Of a stretch of DNA of 64,000 bases, positions 45,465 to 54,936 are shown piece by piece. Made by a program: the position numbers and the translations under genes. This stretch comes from Berkiella_A sp964633725 (GTDB lineage Bacteria > Pseudomonadota > Gammaproteobacteria > Berkiellales > Berkiellaceae): NCBI GenBank assembly GCA_964633725.1, contig CAZWHY010000006.1:1-64000 (forward strand). Direction: 5' to 3'. Under the pieces are notes generated by a model, which had not been told where the DNA came from, made no database searches, and was given only the letters and a program-made list of their open reading frames with translations. How positions within the stretch are numbered: the first letter of the stretch is position 1; each line of letters begins with the position of its first letter.

Positions 45465-46778
45465 TTAGCCCAGTTTCCTGATTTTGGCATAGTAGAATCC
45501 ATCCATGTTATTGTCTCCGGGTAAAATTTGGCGGCCATATTTTAGTGCATGCCCCCATTTTGCCTCAATCGGTATAAGTTCTGCATCTGGGTTACGTTGC
45601 AAAAACATCTCGATTTGTTCTTCATTTTCCGATTGTAAAATAGAACAGGTTGAGTAAACCAACATACCATTAGTTTTGAGCAATGGCCACATTGCGTTTA
45701 ATAAATCAGATTGTTGTTTTGTTAGCTCGGTAATATCTTTTGCTTGGCGCAATCTTTTGATATCTGGGTGGCGCCGAATTACGCCTGTTGCACTGCAGGG
45801 AGGATCGAGCAGTATGCGATCAAACTTAAGCTTTGGTTCTAAATTTTGCAAATTAACAGCATCGTCATTTAATAACGTGCAGGTTAAGCCTAGACGTTTT
45901 AAATTCTCTTCTACTTTGGGCATTTTGGCTTTATTTTTTTCTACCGCTGTGAGCTGGATACTATTAGGGGCGAGCTCTAAAATATGTGTCGTTTTTCCGC
46001 CTGGTGCGCAGCAAGCATCTAATACAGTCTGATTGGGTTGTAAGTCTAAAAGGGTGGCGGCTAATTGCGCGGCTTGATCTTGCACACTGAATCCGCCAGT
46101 TGAAAACAAGGGCAAATCTTGTACTTTGGGTGCATTGCTGATAATCAGGCCAGTCTGATTATGAGGTGTTAGCGCTATTGTGATATCTTGCGCTTCTAGC
46201 TGTTTCACATATTCATCTCTAGAGCATACTTTTGTGTTGACCCGTAAAGTCAGGGGCGCTTCTATATTATTGGCTTGTAGTATTTGCTGATAGTGGTCTG
46301 GCCAGTCGGTTTTAATTTGTTCATAGAGCCAAAGAGGGTGTGCGGTTTCTATATTCAGCTCAAAGTTTTTTTGATTCAAGCTATCTTGTTGTCGGTTTAT
46401 TTTTTGCAAAACAGCATTCACCAAACCTTTCGCCCATGTTTTTTTAAAAAGCGCAGCACATTGAACGGTTTCATGAATCACGGCATGTTTGGCAATACGC
46501 ATAAACTGTAATTGGTATATGCCGACTAACAGAACCATTTGGATATCGAAATCTTTACTTTTTAATGCTTTTTTTAAGAAAATATTACCCACGGCTTCTA
46601 GTTTTTCATAATAACGTAAAACACCAAAAATTAAATGTGCGGTTAAATCTTTATCTCTGGGGGAGATTTTGGGATAACGTTTGCTAATCAGTTCGGGCTC
46701 AAAAGCCGTGTGATTTTGAAAAATCTCCAGTAAGATTTTACAGGCAATAAAGCGTTGGTTAGAAATAGCTGTGTTCAT
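45465..46778 (-). CDS. rsmB: 16S rRNA (cytosine-967-C5)-methyltransferase
   Basis: SAM-dependent m5C967 methyltransferase (437 residues). The N-terminal NusB-like helical domain is followed by the methyltransferase with VLDACCAPGGKTTHILEL, the DPPCSATGVIRRHPDIK motif and the catalytic-Cys YSTCSILQSENEEQI. It overlaps fmt by four bases (ATGA-type coupling). Confidence 0.97.
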   Translation of the reverse strand: MNTAISNQRFIACKILLEIFQNHTAFEPELISKRYPKISPRDKDLTAHLIFGVLRYYEKLEAVGNIFLKKALKSKDFDIQMVLLVGIYQLQFMRIAKHAVIHETVQCAALFKKTWAKGLVNAVLQKINRQQDSLNQKNFELNIETAHPLWLYEQIKTDWPDHYQQILQANNIEAPLTLRVNTKVCSRDEYVKQLEAQDITIALTPHNQTGLIISNAPKVQDLPLFSTGGFSVQDQAAQLAATLLDLQPNQTVLDACCAPGGKTTHILELAPNSIQLTAVEKNKAKMPKVEENLKRLGLTCTLLNDDAVNLQNLEPKLKFDRILLDPPCSATGVIRRHPDIKRLRQAKDITELTKQQSDLLNAMWPLLKTNGMLVYSTCSILQSENEEQIEMFLQRNPDAELIPIEAKWGHALKYGRQILPGDNNMDGFYYAKIRKLG

Positions 46779-47719
46779 ATTTGTTGCTCTCCAAGGTTAC
46801 GGCCAACTTGGAACATGTCACGTTTGGCGTTTAAAATATCTTTAACATGGGCTCGTTTTTTACCCGGGAATTGTAACTCGGTTAATAAGAGTGCGCCGTC
46901 TCCACACGCAACGAGTATGCCTTTAGCACTAGACTCTAGTATTGTGCCTGGTTTGTTTGTATGTGTTCGGTTCATAGGTTGTGCCTGTAATATTCTAATA
47001 CTTTCGCTATTATGCTTAAAAAAAGCGATGGGCCAAGGGGTATACGCTCTTATCTTTCTATCAATATCTAAGCTGTTTTCATTAAAACAAATACCGGCAT
47101 CTTGTTTTTGTATTTTAGGCGCATGTGTTGATAGACTATTATCTTGTGGAATAGGCTGAGGGTTTTGCACAATCTGGGATAAATTATTTTTAATCATAAC
47201 CTGCCCCATCGCGCCCAAGGTTTCTGACAGTGATTCTGATGTGTCTGTATTTTGAATCGTATATTCAGCTTGATAGAGAATATCGCCTGTATCTAATCCT
47301 GCATCCATTTGCATCAAAGTGACCCCTGTTTTTGTGTCGCCACTTAATAGAGAATATTGAATAGGCGCGGCGCCACGCCATTTGGGTAACAATGATAAAT
47401 GCATATTGATACAACCTAATCGAGGCGCTGCCAGTACATCAGGTGGCAATAATAAACCATAAGCGACGACTAGCATCAAATCGGCTTGATAATGTTTGAG
47501 TCGTTCTACAGCTGCTTTATCTTTGAGGGTGGCTGGCTGCTCTATAGGAATATTATGTTGTAAAGCCAAGACTTTGACAGGACTAGGGGTGAGTTGTAAG
47601 CCTCTACCTTGGCGTCTATCGGGTTGTGTATACACTGCGACAATATCATGGTCTGTTTTTAGCAGTGCGGTAAGCTGCTGCTGGGCCAACATTGGGGTGC
47701 CCGCAAAAATAATTTTCAT
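46775..47719 (-). CDS. fmt: Methionyl-tRNA formyltransferase
   Basis: Formylates initiator Met-tRNA using 10-formyl-tetrahydrofolate (314 residues). IIFAGTPMLAQQQLTALL, the catalytic MHLSLLPKWRGAAPIQ and TGVTLMQMDAGLDTGDIL are diagnostic; the C-terminal OB-like tRNA-binding domain is present. Paired with def two bases upstream: the two act on the same N-formyl group at start and end of its life. Confidence 0.98.
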   Translation of the reverse strand: MKIIFAGTPMLAQQQLTALLKTDHDIVAVYTQPDRRQGRGLQLTPSPVKVLALQHNIPIEQPATLKDKAAVERLKHYQADLMLVVAYGLLLPPDVLAAPRLGCINMHLSLLPKWRGAAPIQYSLLSGDTKTGVTLMQMDAGLDTGDILYQAEYTIQNTDTSESLSETLGAMGQVMIKNNLSQIVQNPQPIPQDNSLSTHAPKIQKQDAGICFNENSLDIDRKIRAYTPWPIAFFKHNSESIRILQAQPMNRTHTNKPGTILESSAKGILVACGDGALLLTELQFPGKKRAHVKDILNAKRDMFQVGRNLGEQQI

Positions 47720-47721
47720 GT

Positions 47722-48225
47722 TTAGTCCTGGAACTGGTTCAATTTAGCTAATTTTTTCAATAGGCGTGATTTTTTCAAGCCGGATAAGCGATCGATAAAT
47801 AAGATGCCGTTTAGGTGGTCGGACTCATGTTGCACGCAGGATGAGGCTAGTCCTTCCAATGTAAGCTCTTGGAACTCACCTTTGGGTGTTTGAAATCGTA
47901 CTGTAATGATCTTGGCACGTTTGATTTTGGTATAAACGCCAGGAAAGGACATACAGCCTTCTTCTGATGTGATAATACCTTGTTCGGCAATAATTTCAGG
48001 ATTGATAAAGCATAGTGGGGCAGTACCATCCCTAGAAGCATCCATGACAAAAATAGATTGTGTTTTGCCAATCTGATTGGCCGCTAGACCGCAAGCATTA
48101 TCTTCGTACATGGTTTCAAATAAATCGTTCACATGCTGCTGTATCGTTGCATCGAAGCTCTCTACAGTTGTGGTCGGGGTTTTTAGCGTGTTATTTGGGT
48201 AACACAATATTTCTAATATACTCAT
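47722..48225 (-). CDS. def: Peptide deformylase
   Basis: Fe/Zn metallopeptidase that removes the formyl group from nascent proteins (167 residues). Motif 1 reads CGLAANQIG (usual GxGLAAPQ/NQIG, with the first Gly changed to Ala-Cys context), motif 2 EEGCMSFPG (metal Cys; Met for the common Leu) and motif 3 QHESDHLNGILF (two metal His and catalytic Glu). I chose ATG 48225 (MSILEILCYPNNTLK), which matches the family N-terminus, though no ribosome binding site is obvious; the frame stays open 33 codons further. First gene of the def-fmt-rsmB-trkA-trkH unit. Confidence 0.94.
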   Translation of the reverse strand: MSILEILCYPNNTLKTPTTTVESFDATIQQHVNDLFETMYEDNACGLAANQIGKTQSIFVMDASRDGTAPLCFINPEIIAEQGIITSEEGCMSFPGVYTKIKRAKIITVRFQTPKGEFQELTLEGLASSCVQHESDHLNGILFIDRLSGLKKSRLLKKLAKLNQFQD

Positions 48226-48381
48226 ATACGATAAATAGTTAATAAACTGATTATTGGGAATACAAGGCAGCATTTTAACACAGATCAAGGAGTGGAGAGA
48301 TCTTGTGAATGAGTGTAAATTCAAGGTTATGATATAACAATAGAGTTTAGTTCATAAACACAGTATTCGGAGCAATTATTT

Positions 48382-49473
48382 GTGGGTCATAAAACTTTTA
48401 AATGGATATATAGGTTATTTTTAGGCTGTTGTTTTGTATTAATGGCACCATTAGCGGCTCAGTCACAGGTAAAGTCTCAATTAGTATTGGAAAAGGCGCC
48501 TGCGGCTTATCAGGTCAAAAAGGGCGATACTCTGTGGGGCATTGCAGAGAGGTTTTTGCATGAGCCTTGGCTTTGGCCCGAAATTTGGGCGGGGAATTCT
48601 AATATTAAAAATCCAGATCTCATTTTTCCGGGTGATAGGATTATTTTAGGATTTGATGGCGCTGGTAATCCTAGTTTACGATTAGAACGCCAAGGCGTGA
48701 GGACATACTGGGAAAATGGGCAACGAGTAGTGAAGTTGAGCCCAGAGGTGCGTACAGAGGCAGCAGATGGGGCAATCCCCACGGTGCCGATTAGTGTGAT
48801 TAAGCCTTTTTTCAACCAATCTAGAGTGATTACAGAGGAGATTGTAGAAAATAGTCCTAAAATAGTAGCTTTAGATGAAGATCATCTTATTGTGGGGGCG
48901 GGAGATAGGATCTATGCTCGACCTATTTTGCCAGAGAGCCCCTTAGAGGTCTTTTCTATCTTTCGTGTAGGGAAAGATTATATACATCCTACAACTAATG
49001 AATATCTGGGCACAGAGGGATTAGATCTGGGTAAGGCGTACCTAGAGCAGCATGGTGATCCGGCTTCATTAATTTTGCGCAAAAGCAATGCTGAAATTAG
49101 AGTAGGGGATCAGCTTATTGAGCCGCAGAATCATGAGTTAGATGCTTACTTTACACCTAAGGCACCTCAAGGTATGCCAGAAGGATTAATTATTTCTGTG
49201 TTTGGAGGCTTATCTCAAATTGGCCAATATCAAGTTATTGTGATTACAGGTGGGCGCGATCAATTTAGAGAGTCTGGGGATGTTTTGTCAGTACGACAAT
49301 CACAAAAAGATATTCCTTCTAGGTTGCGGACTAAAGATCTAGATGCGTTAGAATACCCCACATTAAAAGTTGGCAAACTCGTGGTGTTTCGAGTGTTTGA
49401 TAAAGTCAGCTATGCTCTGGTTATGAATGCAAATAGACCTATATATATTTTGGATAGTGTGGGCTCGCCTTAG
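48382..49473 (+). CDS. Exported LysM-domain protein
   Basis: A 363-residue secreted or periplasmic protein. An N-terminal signal peptide (KWIYRLFLGCCFVLMAPLAAQSQ) is followed by a LysM peptidoglycan-binding domain (YQVKKGDTLWGIAERFLHEPWLWPEIWAGNSNIKNPDLIFPGDRIIL) whose PWLWPEIWxxNxxIxNPxxIxPG form is typical of the gammaproteobacterial family found beside dprA. The rest is beta-rich and of unknown role. The start is GTG 48382 with GGAG nine bases upstream. Divergent from def; first of lysM-dprA-smg-topA. Confidence 0.9.
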   Translation: MGHKTFKWIYRLFLGCCFVLMAPLAAQSQVKSQLVLEKAPAAYQVKKGDTLWGIAERFLHEPWLWPEIWAGNSNIKNPDLIFPGDRIILGFDGAGNPSLRLERQGVRTYWENGQRVVKLSPEVRTEAADGAIPTVPISVIKPFFNQSRVITEEIVENSPKIVALDEDHLIVGAGDRIYARPILPESPLEVFSIFRVGKDYIHPTTNEYLGTEGLDLGKAYLEQHGDPASLILRKSNAEIRVGDQLIEPQNHELDAYFTPKAPQGMPEGLIISVFGGLSQIGQYQVIVITGGRDQFRESGDVLSVRQSQKDIPSRLRTKDLDALEYPTLKVGKLVVFRVFDKVSYALVMNANRPIYILDSVGSP

Positions 49474-49586
49474 GGCACTTGCTATTGCCATTAGATAGAG
49501 GTGTAAGAGAAAGCCGGTGTTGATTTAAGCAGATGACGGTCATTTGATTCGTCATCATGCTATTTAGTAAGTTGTGAAAGAAGTAT

Positions 49587-50765
49587 ATGATTAAAACAAC
49601 AGCAGACAATGAGTTAATGTATTGGTTGGTTTTGAATCGGTGTCCCAGAATAGGGTTAAGACGATTGAAAGATTTGATACGGCAAGGTGGTAGTTTACAA
49701 AGTTGGTTTAATGGTAGACAGCCAACATCAGCGTTTGTCCGTTGGTATCAAATGCAAGGTAATCAGGCACAAACTCAAAAGCCATTATCTCTTGATTGGG
49801 CAGGGGTAGACAAAGATTTATCCTGGGCGGATGCACCTAATAACCACATCATCACTTTAGATTTCACTAAAACCTCACAAAAACCATATCCCGCGTGGCT
49901 AGAACAAATTGCCTCACCTCCGCCGGTCCTATTTGTGCGGGGCAATGCTTCTATTTTAAATGATCCCCAAGTTGCAATGGTTGGAAGTCGGAAAACCAGT
50001 TCACAAGGCCAACAAAACGGCTATGCTTTTGCGAAACAATTGTCCTCATGGGGTGTGGTCATCACCAGCGGTTTAGCTCTGGGTGTGGATGGAGCATGCC
50101 ATCAAGGCGCCTTAGAAGCAGAACAGTATACAATTGGCGTTATGGGGCGAGGACTGGATCAAATATATCCTAGAGCACACACAGCATTAGCGGAACGGAT
50201 TCTAGAGCGTGGAGCTTGGGTCTCTGAGATCCCTATTGGCATAGGTCCTCGCAGAGAGCACTTTCCCAGGCGTAACAGAATCATTAGTGGATTATCATTA
50301 GGTGTTATTGTAGTGGAAGCGGCAAAAAAAAGTGGCTCTTTGATCACAGCAAGCTATGCTTTGGAACAAGGGAGAGAAATTTTTGCACTTCCAGGTTCGA
50401 TAAATAACCCAATGGCAATGGGGTGTCATCAGTTGATTAGACAAGGTGCGATGTGCGTTGATAATCCCGTCCAAGTGATGGAAGCATTGCGACCCCAGTT
50501 GACTGGGACTGAGTGGGATGCCAGTATAGTCAACGAGCCATCAAAGAGTCATAAACCAAACATAAAACCAAAAATGGAGGAAACCCATGTTCAACTTGAT
50601 CCGGGCGAAGCTAAGATATTAGCTTTTGTGACGGATAACTGTACGCCATTAGATGGAATTGTGGATCAATCAGGATTGACCTCGCAGCAGGTTTCAATGA
50701 TGCTACTAAACCTTGAATTACAAGGTTGCATCAAGACCGTACCTGGCGGTGTCATCCGAATATAA
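49587..50765 (+). CDS. dprA: DNA-processing protein DprA/Smf
   Basis: Single-stranded-DNA binding protein that loads RecA during natural transformation (392 residues). The Rossmann core has VAMVGSRKTSSQGQ, ITSGLALGVDGACHQGALEA, IGVMGRGLDQIYPRAH and SGSLITASYALEQGREIFALPGSI. An N-terminal SAM-like region and a C-terminal winged helix (LDGIVDQSGLTSQQVSMMLLNLELQGCI) flank it. Smg follows 14 bases later. Presence of dprA alone does not prove competence. Confidence 0.96.
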   Translation: MIKTTADNELMYWLVLNRCPRIGLRRLKDLIRQGGSLQSWFNGRQPTSAFVRWYQMQGNQAQTQKPLSLDWAGVDKDLSWADAPNNHIITLDFTKTSQKPYPAWLEQIASPPPVLFVRGNASILNDPQVAMVGSRKTSSQGQQNGYAFAKQLSSWGVVITSGLALGVDGACHQGALEAEQYTIGVMGRGLDQIYPRAHTALAERILERGAWVSEIPIGIGPRREHFPRRNRIISGLSLGVIVVEAAKKSGSLITASYALEQGREIFALPGSINNPMAMGCHQLIRQGAMCVDNPVQVMEALRPQLTGTEWDASIVNEPSKSHKPNIKPKMEETHVQLDPGEAKILAFVTDNCTPLDGIVDQSGLTSQQVSMMLLNLELQGCIKTVPGGVIRI

Positions 50766-50779
50766 GACAGGTGATCAAT

Positions 50780-51256
50780 ATGAAAGAAAATGTGGTTGAT
50801 GTTCTCATGTTTTTATTTGACAACTATCTATCTTATGAGGAAGGTATGCCTGAGGATGAAATGGTTTTGGCCTGTGAGCTAGAGGAAGCAGGGTTTGATG
50901 TTGGGGAGATAACACAAGCATTTGATTGGTTAGGTGATCTAGCTGATTTGCAGGATGTGGAAGTTGAGATCTTAACGCATAAAAAAGCAATACGCGTTTT
51001 TACCGCTGCGGAGCAATGCAAACTAGAGGTGGCCAGCTTAAGCTATTTATTACAGTTAGAGAACACAGGTTATATTGATGTGATGACTCGCGAAATTATT
51101 ATGGACCGAGCTATGGTTATTCCCGCATCTCAGATTGATTTTCAAGCATTTAAGCGCATCGTGGGTTTAGTGATGCTAAATAGCCCTCAATATAAAGATA
51201 ATTTTGCTTTTGTTGAGGATTTGGTTTTTGATGAGGTAGAGAGCGTTATTCATTAA
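50780..51256 (+). CDS. smg: Smg family protein (DUF494)
   Basis: A 158-residue acidic protein of unknown biochemical role, always found between dprA and topA in Gammaproteobacteria. ENVVDVLMFLFDNYL at the start and the AFKRIVGLVMLNS segment near the end are family marks. ATG 50780 is preferred (AGGTG upstream); an in-frame extension to 50726 overlaps dprA. Confidence 0.93.
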   Translation: MKENVVDVLMFLFDNYLSYEEGMPEDEMVLACELEEAGFDVGEITQAFDWLGDLADLQDVEVEILTHKKAIRVFTAAEQCKLEVASLSYLLQLENTGYIDVMTREIIMDRAMVIPASQIDFQAFKRIVGLVMLNSPQYKDNFAFVEDLVFDEVESVIH

Positions 51257-51291
51257 CGCGCTCCCCATCATATAAGGGAGCACAATACATA

Positions 51292-53625
51292 ATGAGTAAT
51301 CGACTAGTCGTAGTGGAATCCCCTGCTAAGGCTAAAACGATCAAAAAATACTTGGGCAAGGGCTATGAGGTCGTTGCTTCCTATGGTCATGTTCGGGATC
51401 TCATACCCAAAGAAGGTGCGGTGGATCCCGATAATGATTTTGCGATGAAATATGAGGTCATTGAAAAAAATGCCCATCATGTCAAAGCGATTGCTCAGGC
51501 ATTGAAAAAATGTGATGAATTATTGCTCGCAACTGATCCGGATAGAGAGGGCGAGGCCATTGCCTATCATATTTTTGAGTTGATGCGGGAAAAGAAATTA
51601 CTAAAAAATAAACCTGTGCGGCGAGTTGTATTTCATGAGATCACCAAACAAGCGATTGTGGGGGCGATTGATGATGCCCGAGAATTGTCTATGGACATGG
51701 TTTATGCCCAACAAGTCAGAAGAGCTTTAGATTATTTGGTGGGATTTAATCTTTCGCCGTTATTGTGGCGGAAAATCAGACCAGGATTATCTGCTGGCCG
51801 GGTTCAAAGCCCCGCTTTGGTTATGATTGTTCAGCGAGAGCTGGAGATAGAAGCGTTTGAAGCCAAAGAATATTGGACGATAGAGGCACAATGTGAAAAA
51901 GATCCACAAGCCTTTAAAGCCAAGCTACATACCTATGATGGTGAAAAGCTTAAGCAATTTTCTATCACAGATGGGGATACGACCAACAAGGCGATACAAG
52001 TATTGTTGGCCGCGAGTAATGGCATCTTATTGGTTGATAAAGTAGAAAAGAAAAAACGCAAACGCAATCCAACTGCGCCTTTTACCACGTCAACATTACA
52101 ACAAGAAGCTTCCCGAAAACTTGGGTTTACTGCGAACAGAACCATGCGTACTGCTCAACAGTTGTATGAAGGTATAGATTTGGGTGATGGTAATACTGGT
52201 TTGATTACCTACATGAGAACAGACTCGGTGAACTTGGCAATGAGTGCGATTGAGGAAATTAGAGAGCTCATTGCAGATAAATATGGTGCCAAAGCTTTGC
52301 CCGATACACTCAGAACCTATAAAACCAAATCAAAAAATGCACAAGAAGCACATGAGGCCATTCGTCCGACATCTGCGGCTATTGAGCCATCGAAAATTAA
52401 GGAAATGTTGTCAGCCGATCAGTTCAAATTGTATAACTTGGTTTGGAAACGTACTGTAGCCTGCCAAATGATACATGCCACAATTGATACCGTTGCTTGC
52501 GAGTTAAAATGTGGTGACAATCATATTTTTAAAGCAAATGGTTCCGTGATTGTCGATCCTGGGTTCTTAAAAGTATATGAAGAGGGGCAGGATGATGTCA
52601 GTACCGAGACCGATAAAATGCTACCCTCCATGGAAAAAGGCGACAAAATAAAAGTATTAGACATCAAAGGCGATCAACATTTTACAGAGCCACCACCGCG
52701 CTTTTCAGAAGCGACATTGGTGAAAACATTAGAAGAATATGGCATTGGCCGTCCTTCTACTTATGCCTCTATTATTAGCACATTGCAAAATAGAGAATAT
52801 GTGAGATTAGACCAAAAACGCTTTCATCCTACTGATGTTGGGCGTGTAGTTAGCCGATTTTTAACCACCTACTTTGGTCAATATGTAGACTATGGATACA
52901 CGGCAAACTTAGAAGATTCTTTAGATGCGGTTTCCAGAGGTGAGCAAGAGTGGAAGCCACTACTAGAAGAGTTTTGGCAGCCATTTATTAATTTGGTTAA
53001 AGAAATTAAGGACAATGTTAAGCGGGAAGATGTTACACAAGAACCTATGGATGAAAAGTGTCCCACCTGTGAGAAGCCCTTATCGATTAGATTGGGTAAA
53101 CGCGGCAGATTTATTGGATGTACGGCTTATCCAGACTGTGACTATACACGTAGTTTAGAAGGCTCAGAGGATGCAACCGCTACCCCAGAGATTGTGGAAG
53201 GTAGAAAATGTTCTAAGTGTGAGTCTGACTTGGTTATTAAAGCCGGGCGTTATGGAAAATTCATTGGTTGTAGTAGCTACCCAAATTGTAACTTCATTGA
53301 GCCACTGGAAAAGCCAGAAGATACAGAAGTGTCTTGCCCTAAATGCAATAAGGGCACAATACTAAAACGTAAGTCTAGGCGTGGTAAAGTATTTTATTCT
53401 TGCTCAGGCTACCCGGATTGCCAGTATGCCATGTGGTATCCGCCTATCACAGAGGCCTGTCCGACTTGTGATTGGCCTATTACCATGAAAAAAACCACTA
53501 AAAAACGTGGAACAGAGCGCGCTTGCCCACAAAAAGAATGTCAATTTTGTGAGCCTTTAGAAGAAACAGAAGAGGAAGATAAAGAGCAAGGTGAAGATCA
53601 AGATAAAGAGCAAGATAAAAATTAG
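51292..53625 (+). CDS. topA: DNA topoisomerase I
   Basis: Type IA enzyme relaxing negative supercoils (777 residues). The TOPRIM domain begins LVVVESPAKAKTIKKYLG and has the acidic DPDREGEAIAYH; the catalytic Tyr307 is in TGLITYMRTDSVN. Four C-terminal zinc-finger-like units follow, each with a CPxC start (CPTCEKP, CSKCESD, CPKCNKG, CPTCDWP) ending in YPDC/YPNC or KEC. The C-terminus is shorter than the E. coli enzyme (865) and finishes in an acidic Glu/Asp/Lys repeat. GGGAG lies upstream. Confidence 0.97.
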   Translation: MSNRLVVVESPAKAKTIKKYLGKGYEVVASYGHVRDLIPKEGAVDPDNDFAMKYEVIEKNAHHVKAIAQALKKCDELLLATDPDREGEAIAYHIFELMREKKLLKNKPVRRVVFHEITKQAIVGAIDDARELSMDMVYAQQVRRALDYLVGFNLSPLLWRKIRPGLSAGRVQSPALVMIVQRELEIEAFEAKEYWTIEAQCEKDPQAFKAKLHTYDGEKLKQFSITDGDTTNKAIQVLLAASNGILLVDKVEKKKRKRNPTAPFTTSTLQQEASRKLGFTANRTMRTAQQLYEGIDLGDGNTGLITYMRTDSVNLAMSAIEEIRELIADKYGAKALPDTLRTYKTKSKNAQEAHEAIRPTSAAIEPSKIKEMLSADQFKLYNLVWKRTVACQMIHATIDTVACELKCGDNHIFKANGSVIVDPGFLKVYEEGQDDVSTETDKMLPSMEKGDKIKVLDIKGDQHFTEPPPRFSEATLVKTLEEYGIGRPSTYASIISTLQNREYVRLDQKRFHPTDVGRVVSRFLTTYFGQYVDYGYTANLEDSLDAVSRGEQEWKPLLEEFWQPFINLVKEIKDNVKREDVTQEPMDEKCPTCEKPLSIRLGKRGRFIGCTAYPDCDYTRSLEGSEDATATPEIVEGRKCSKCESDLVIKAGRYGKFIGCSSYPNCNFIEPLEKPEDTEVSCPKCNKGTILKRKSRRGKVFYSCSGYPDCQYAMWYPPITEACPTCDWPITMKKTTKKRGTERACPQKECQFCEPLEETEEEDKEQGEDQDKEQDKN

Positions 53626-53689
53626 CCACAGGTAAAGCTAGTAAAAGCTACAATGCAGAATATTCTCATTCGCATTGTAATCTTATTAG

Positions 53690-53717
53690 TTGACCTTTTA
53701 TAAGATTCCTATAAAAT
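53690..53717 (+). promoter_or_regulatory. Possible purE promoter
   Basis: TTGACC (53690-53695) and TAAAAT (53712-53717) are 16 bases apart. If real, the transcript would run through the terminator hairpin at 53761 before reaching purE. Confidence 0.35.
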
Positions 53718-53760
53718 TCAGTCTAGGCTATGTTTTAGATTTTGTTTTATATTAATCTAC

Positions 53761-53796
53761 AACACAAGAGCCCCAATTTGGGGCTTTTGTGTTTTT
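53761..53796 (+). terminator. Intrinsic terminator downstream of topA
   Basis: ACACAAGAGCCCC pairs with GGGGCTTTTGTGT (one G-T wobble) around AATTT and is followed by TTTT. It lies about 135 bases after the topA stop and 20 bases before purE, close enough to affect purE. Confidence 0.85.
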
Positions 53797-53813
53797 GAAT
53801 ATGCGAGGCGCTT

Positions 53814-54341
53814 GTGAACCAATCTCACCATCCATTCTTTGTGGCTATCTTAATGGGCTCAGATAGTGACCTGCCTATTATGCAACATACGATCGATACT
53901 TTTATCGCAGAAGAAATCCCATTTGAAGTTAAAATTACATCCGCTCATAGAACACCAGAGCAGACCAAAGCCTATGTTGTAGAGGCTGAAAATAGAGGGG
54001 TGGGCGTATTTATCTGTGCCGCAGGCTTGGCTGCGCATTTGGCTGGCGCCGTTGCGGCGTATACAATTAAGCCTGTAATCGGCGTGCCGTTAAGTGCGGG
54101 AGTATTAGATGGCTGGGACGCGTTATTATCCACCGTGCAAATGCCAGGTGGCATACCGGTTGCCACCGTTGCAGTGGGTAAAGCGGGTGCTAAAAATGCA
54201 GCTATATTGGCGATGCAAATACTCGCTTTAGGTGATAAGAATATAGCAGAAAAATTAGTACAAATGAAAATGGCACAAAAACAAGCGGTTATAGAAAAAG
54301 ATAAAATCATTAGTGAAAAGTATGCACAATATAACCAATGA
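53814..54341 (+). CDS. purE: N5-carboxyaminoimidazole ribonucleotide mutase
   Basis: Class I PurE (175 residues), converting N5-CAIR to CAIR in purine synthesis. Conserved AILMGSDSDLPIM, SAHRTPEQT, FICAAGLAAHLAG and GVPLSAGVLDGWDALLSTVQMPGGIPVATVAVGKAGAKNA are present. The start is GTG 53814 with GAGG upstream. The usual partner purK does not follow; instead tsaC overlaps its 3' end. Confidence 0.96.
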   Translation: MNQSHHPFFVAILMGSDSDLPIMQHTIDTFIAEEIPFEVKITSAHRTPEQTKAYVVEAENRGVGVFICAAGLAAHLAGAVAAYTIKPVIGVPLSAGVLDGWDALLSTVQMPGGIPVATVAVGKAGAKNAAILAMQILALGDKNIAEKLVQMKMAQKQAVIEKDKIISEKYAQYNQ

Positions 54342-54936
54342 TTTAAGTGTTGCGGCAGGTGTTGAAGCGATTCGTCAGGGGAAGGTTATTGTTTACCCTA
54401 CCGAGTCTGTGTATGGTTTTGGTTGCGATCCGATGCAACCATTGGCGGTTGAAAAAATAATCGCCTTAAAAAACAGAGCATCTCACAAAGGTTTTATTTT
54501 AATTATTAGTAAAATAGCGCAACTAACGCCTTATATTGATTGGGATAAAATTGCAGATAGTGATTGGAGCGTGGTTGAGAAATCTTGGCCAGGCCCTGTG
54601 ACGTGGATATTACCTGCTAAACAAAGTGTGAATGCGTTGTTATTAGGCTCTAACCAAACGATTGCCATCCGAATGTCCAATCATCCCATCGCCAAAGCCT
54701 TGTGTGACACAGTGAATGGCGCCATTGTTTCTACCAGTGTGAATCGTTCAGAACAAGCACCGCTGATGCAACCTGACATTATTCAATCACAATTTTCTGG
54801 TGATATTTCTGGCATAGTAACAGGCAGTTTGGGCACACAAAGAAAGCCTTCATGGGTGATTGATTTTGCTTCGCAAACTGTGTTGCGTGCAGGCTCAGAT
54901 ATCAGCATAATAAAAAAACTAGGGATTGCAGTATGA
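54322..54936 (+). CDS. tsaC: L-threonylcarbamoyladenylate synthase
   Basis: Makes threonylcarbamoyl-AMP from threonine, bicarbonate and ATP for t6A37 tRNA modification (204 residues). KVIVYPTESVYGFGCDP, ALKNRASHKGFILI, WPGPVTWILPA and the IVSTSVNRS segment are family signatures. The short length matches TsaC rather than the longer Sua5. ATG 54322 is preferred to GTG 54313 on spacing; the gene overlaps purE by 20 bases and hemF by 4. Confidence 0.93.
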   Translation: MHNITNDLSVAAGVEAIRQGKVIVYPTESVYGFGCDPMQPLAVEKIIALKNRASHKGFILIISKIAQLTPYIDWDKIADSDWSVVEKSWPGPVTWILPAKQSVNALLLGSNQTIAIRMSNHPIAKALCDTVNGAIVSTSVNRSEQAPLMQPDIIQSQFSGDISGIVTGSLGTQRKPSWVIDFASQTVLRAGSDISIIKKLGIAV

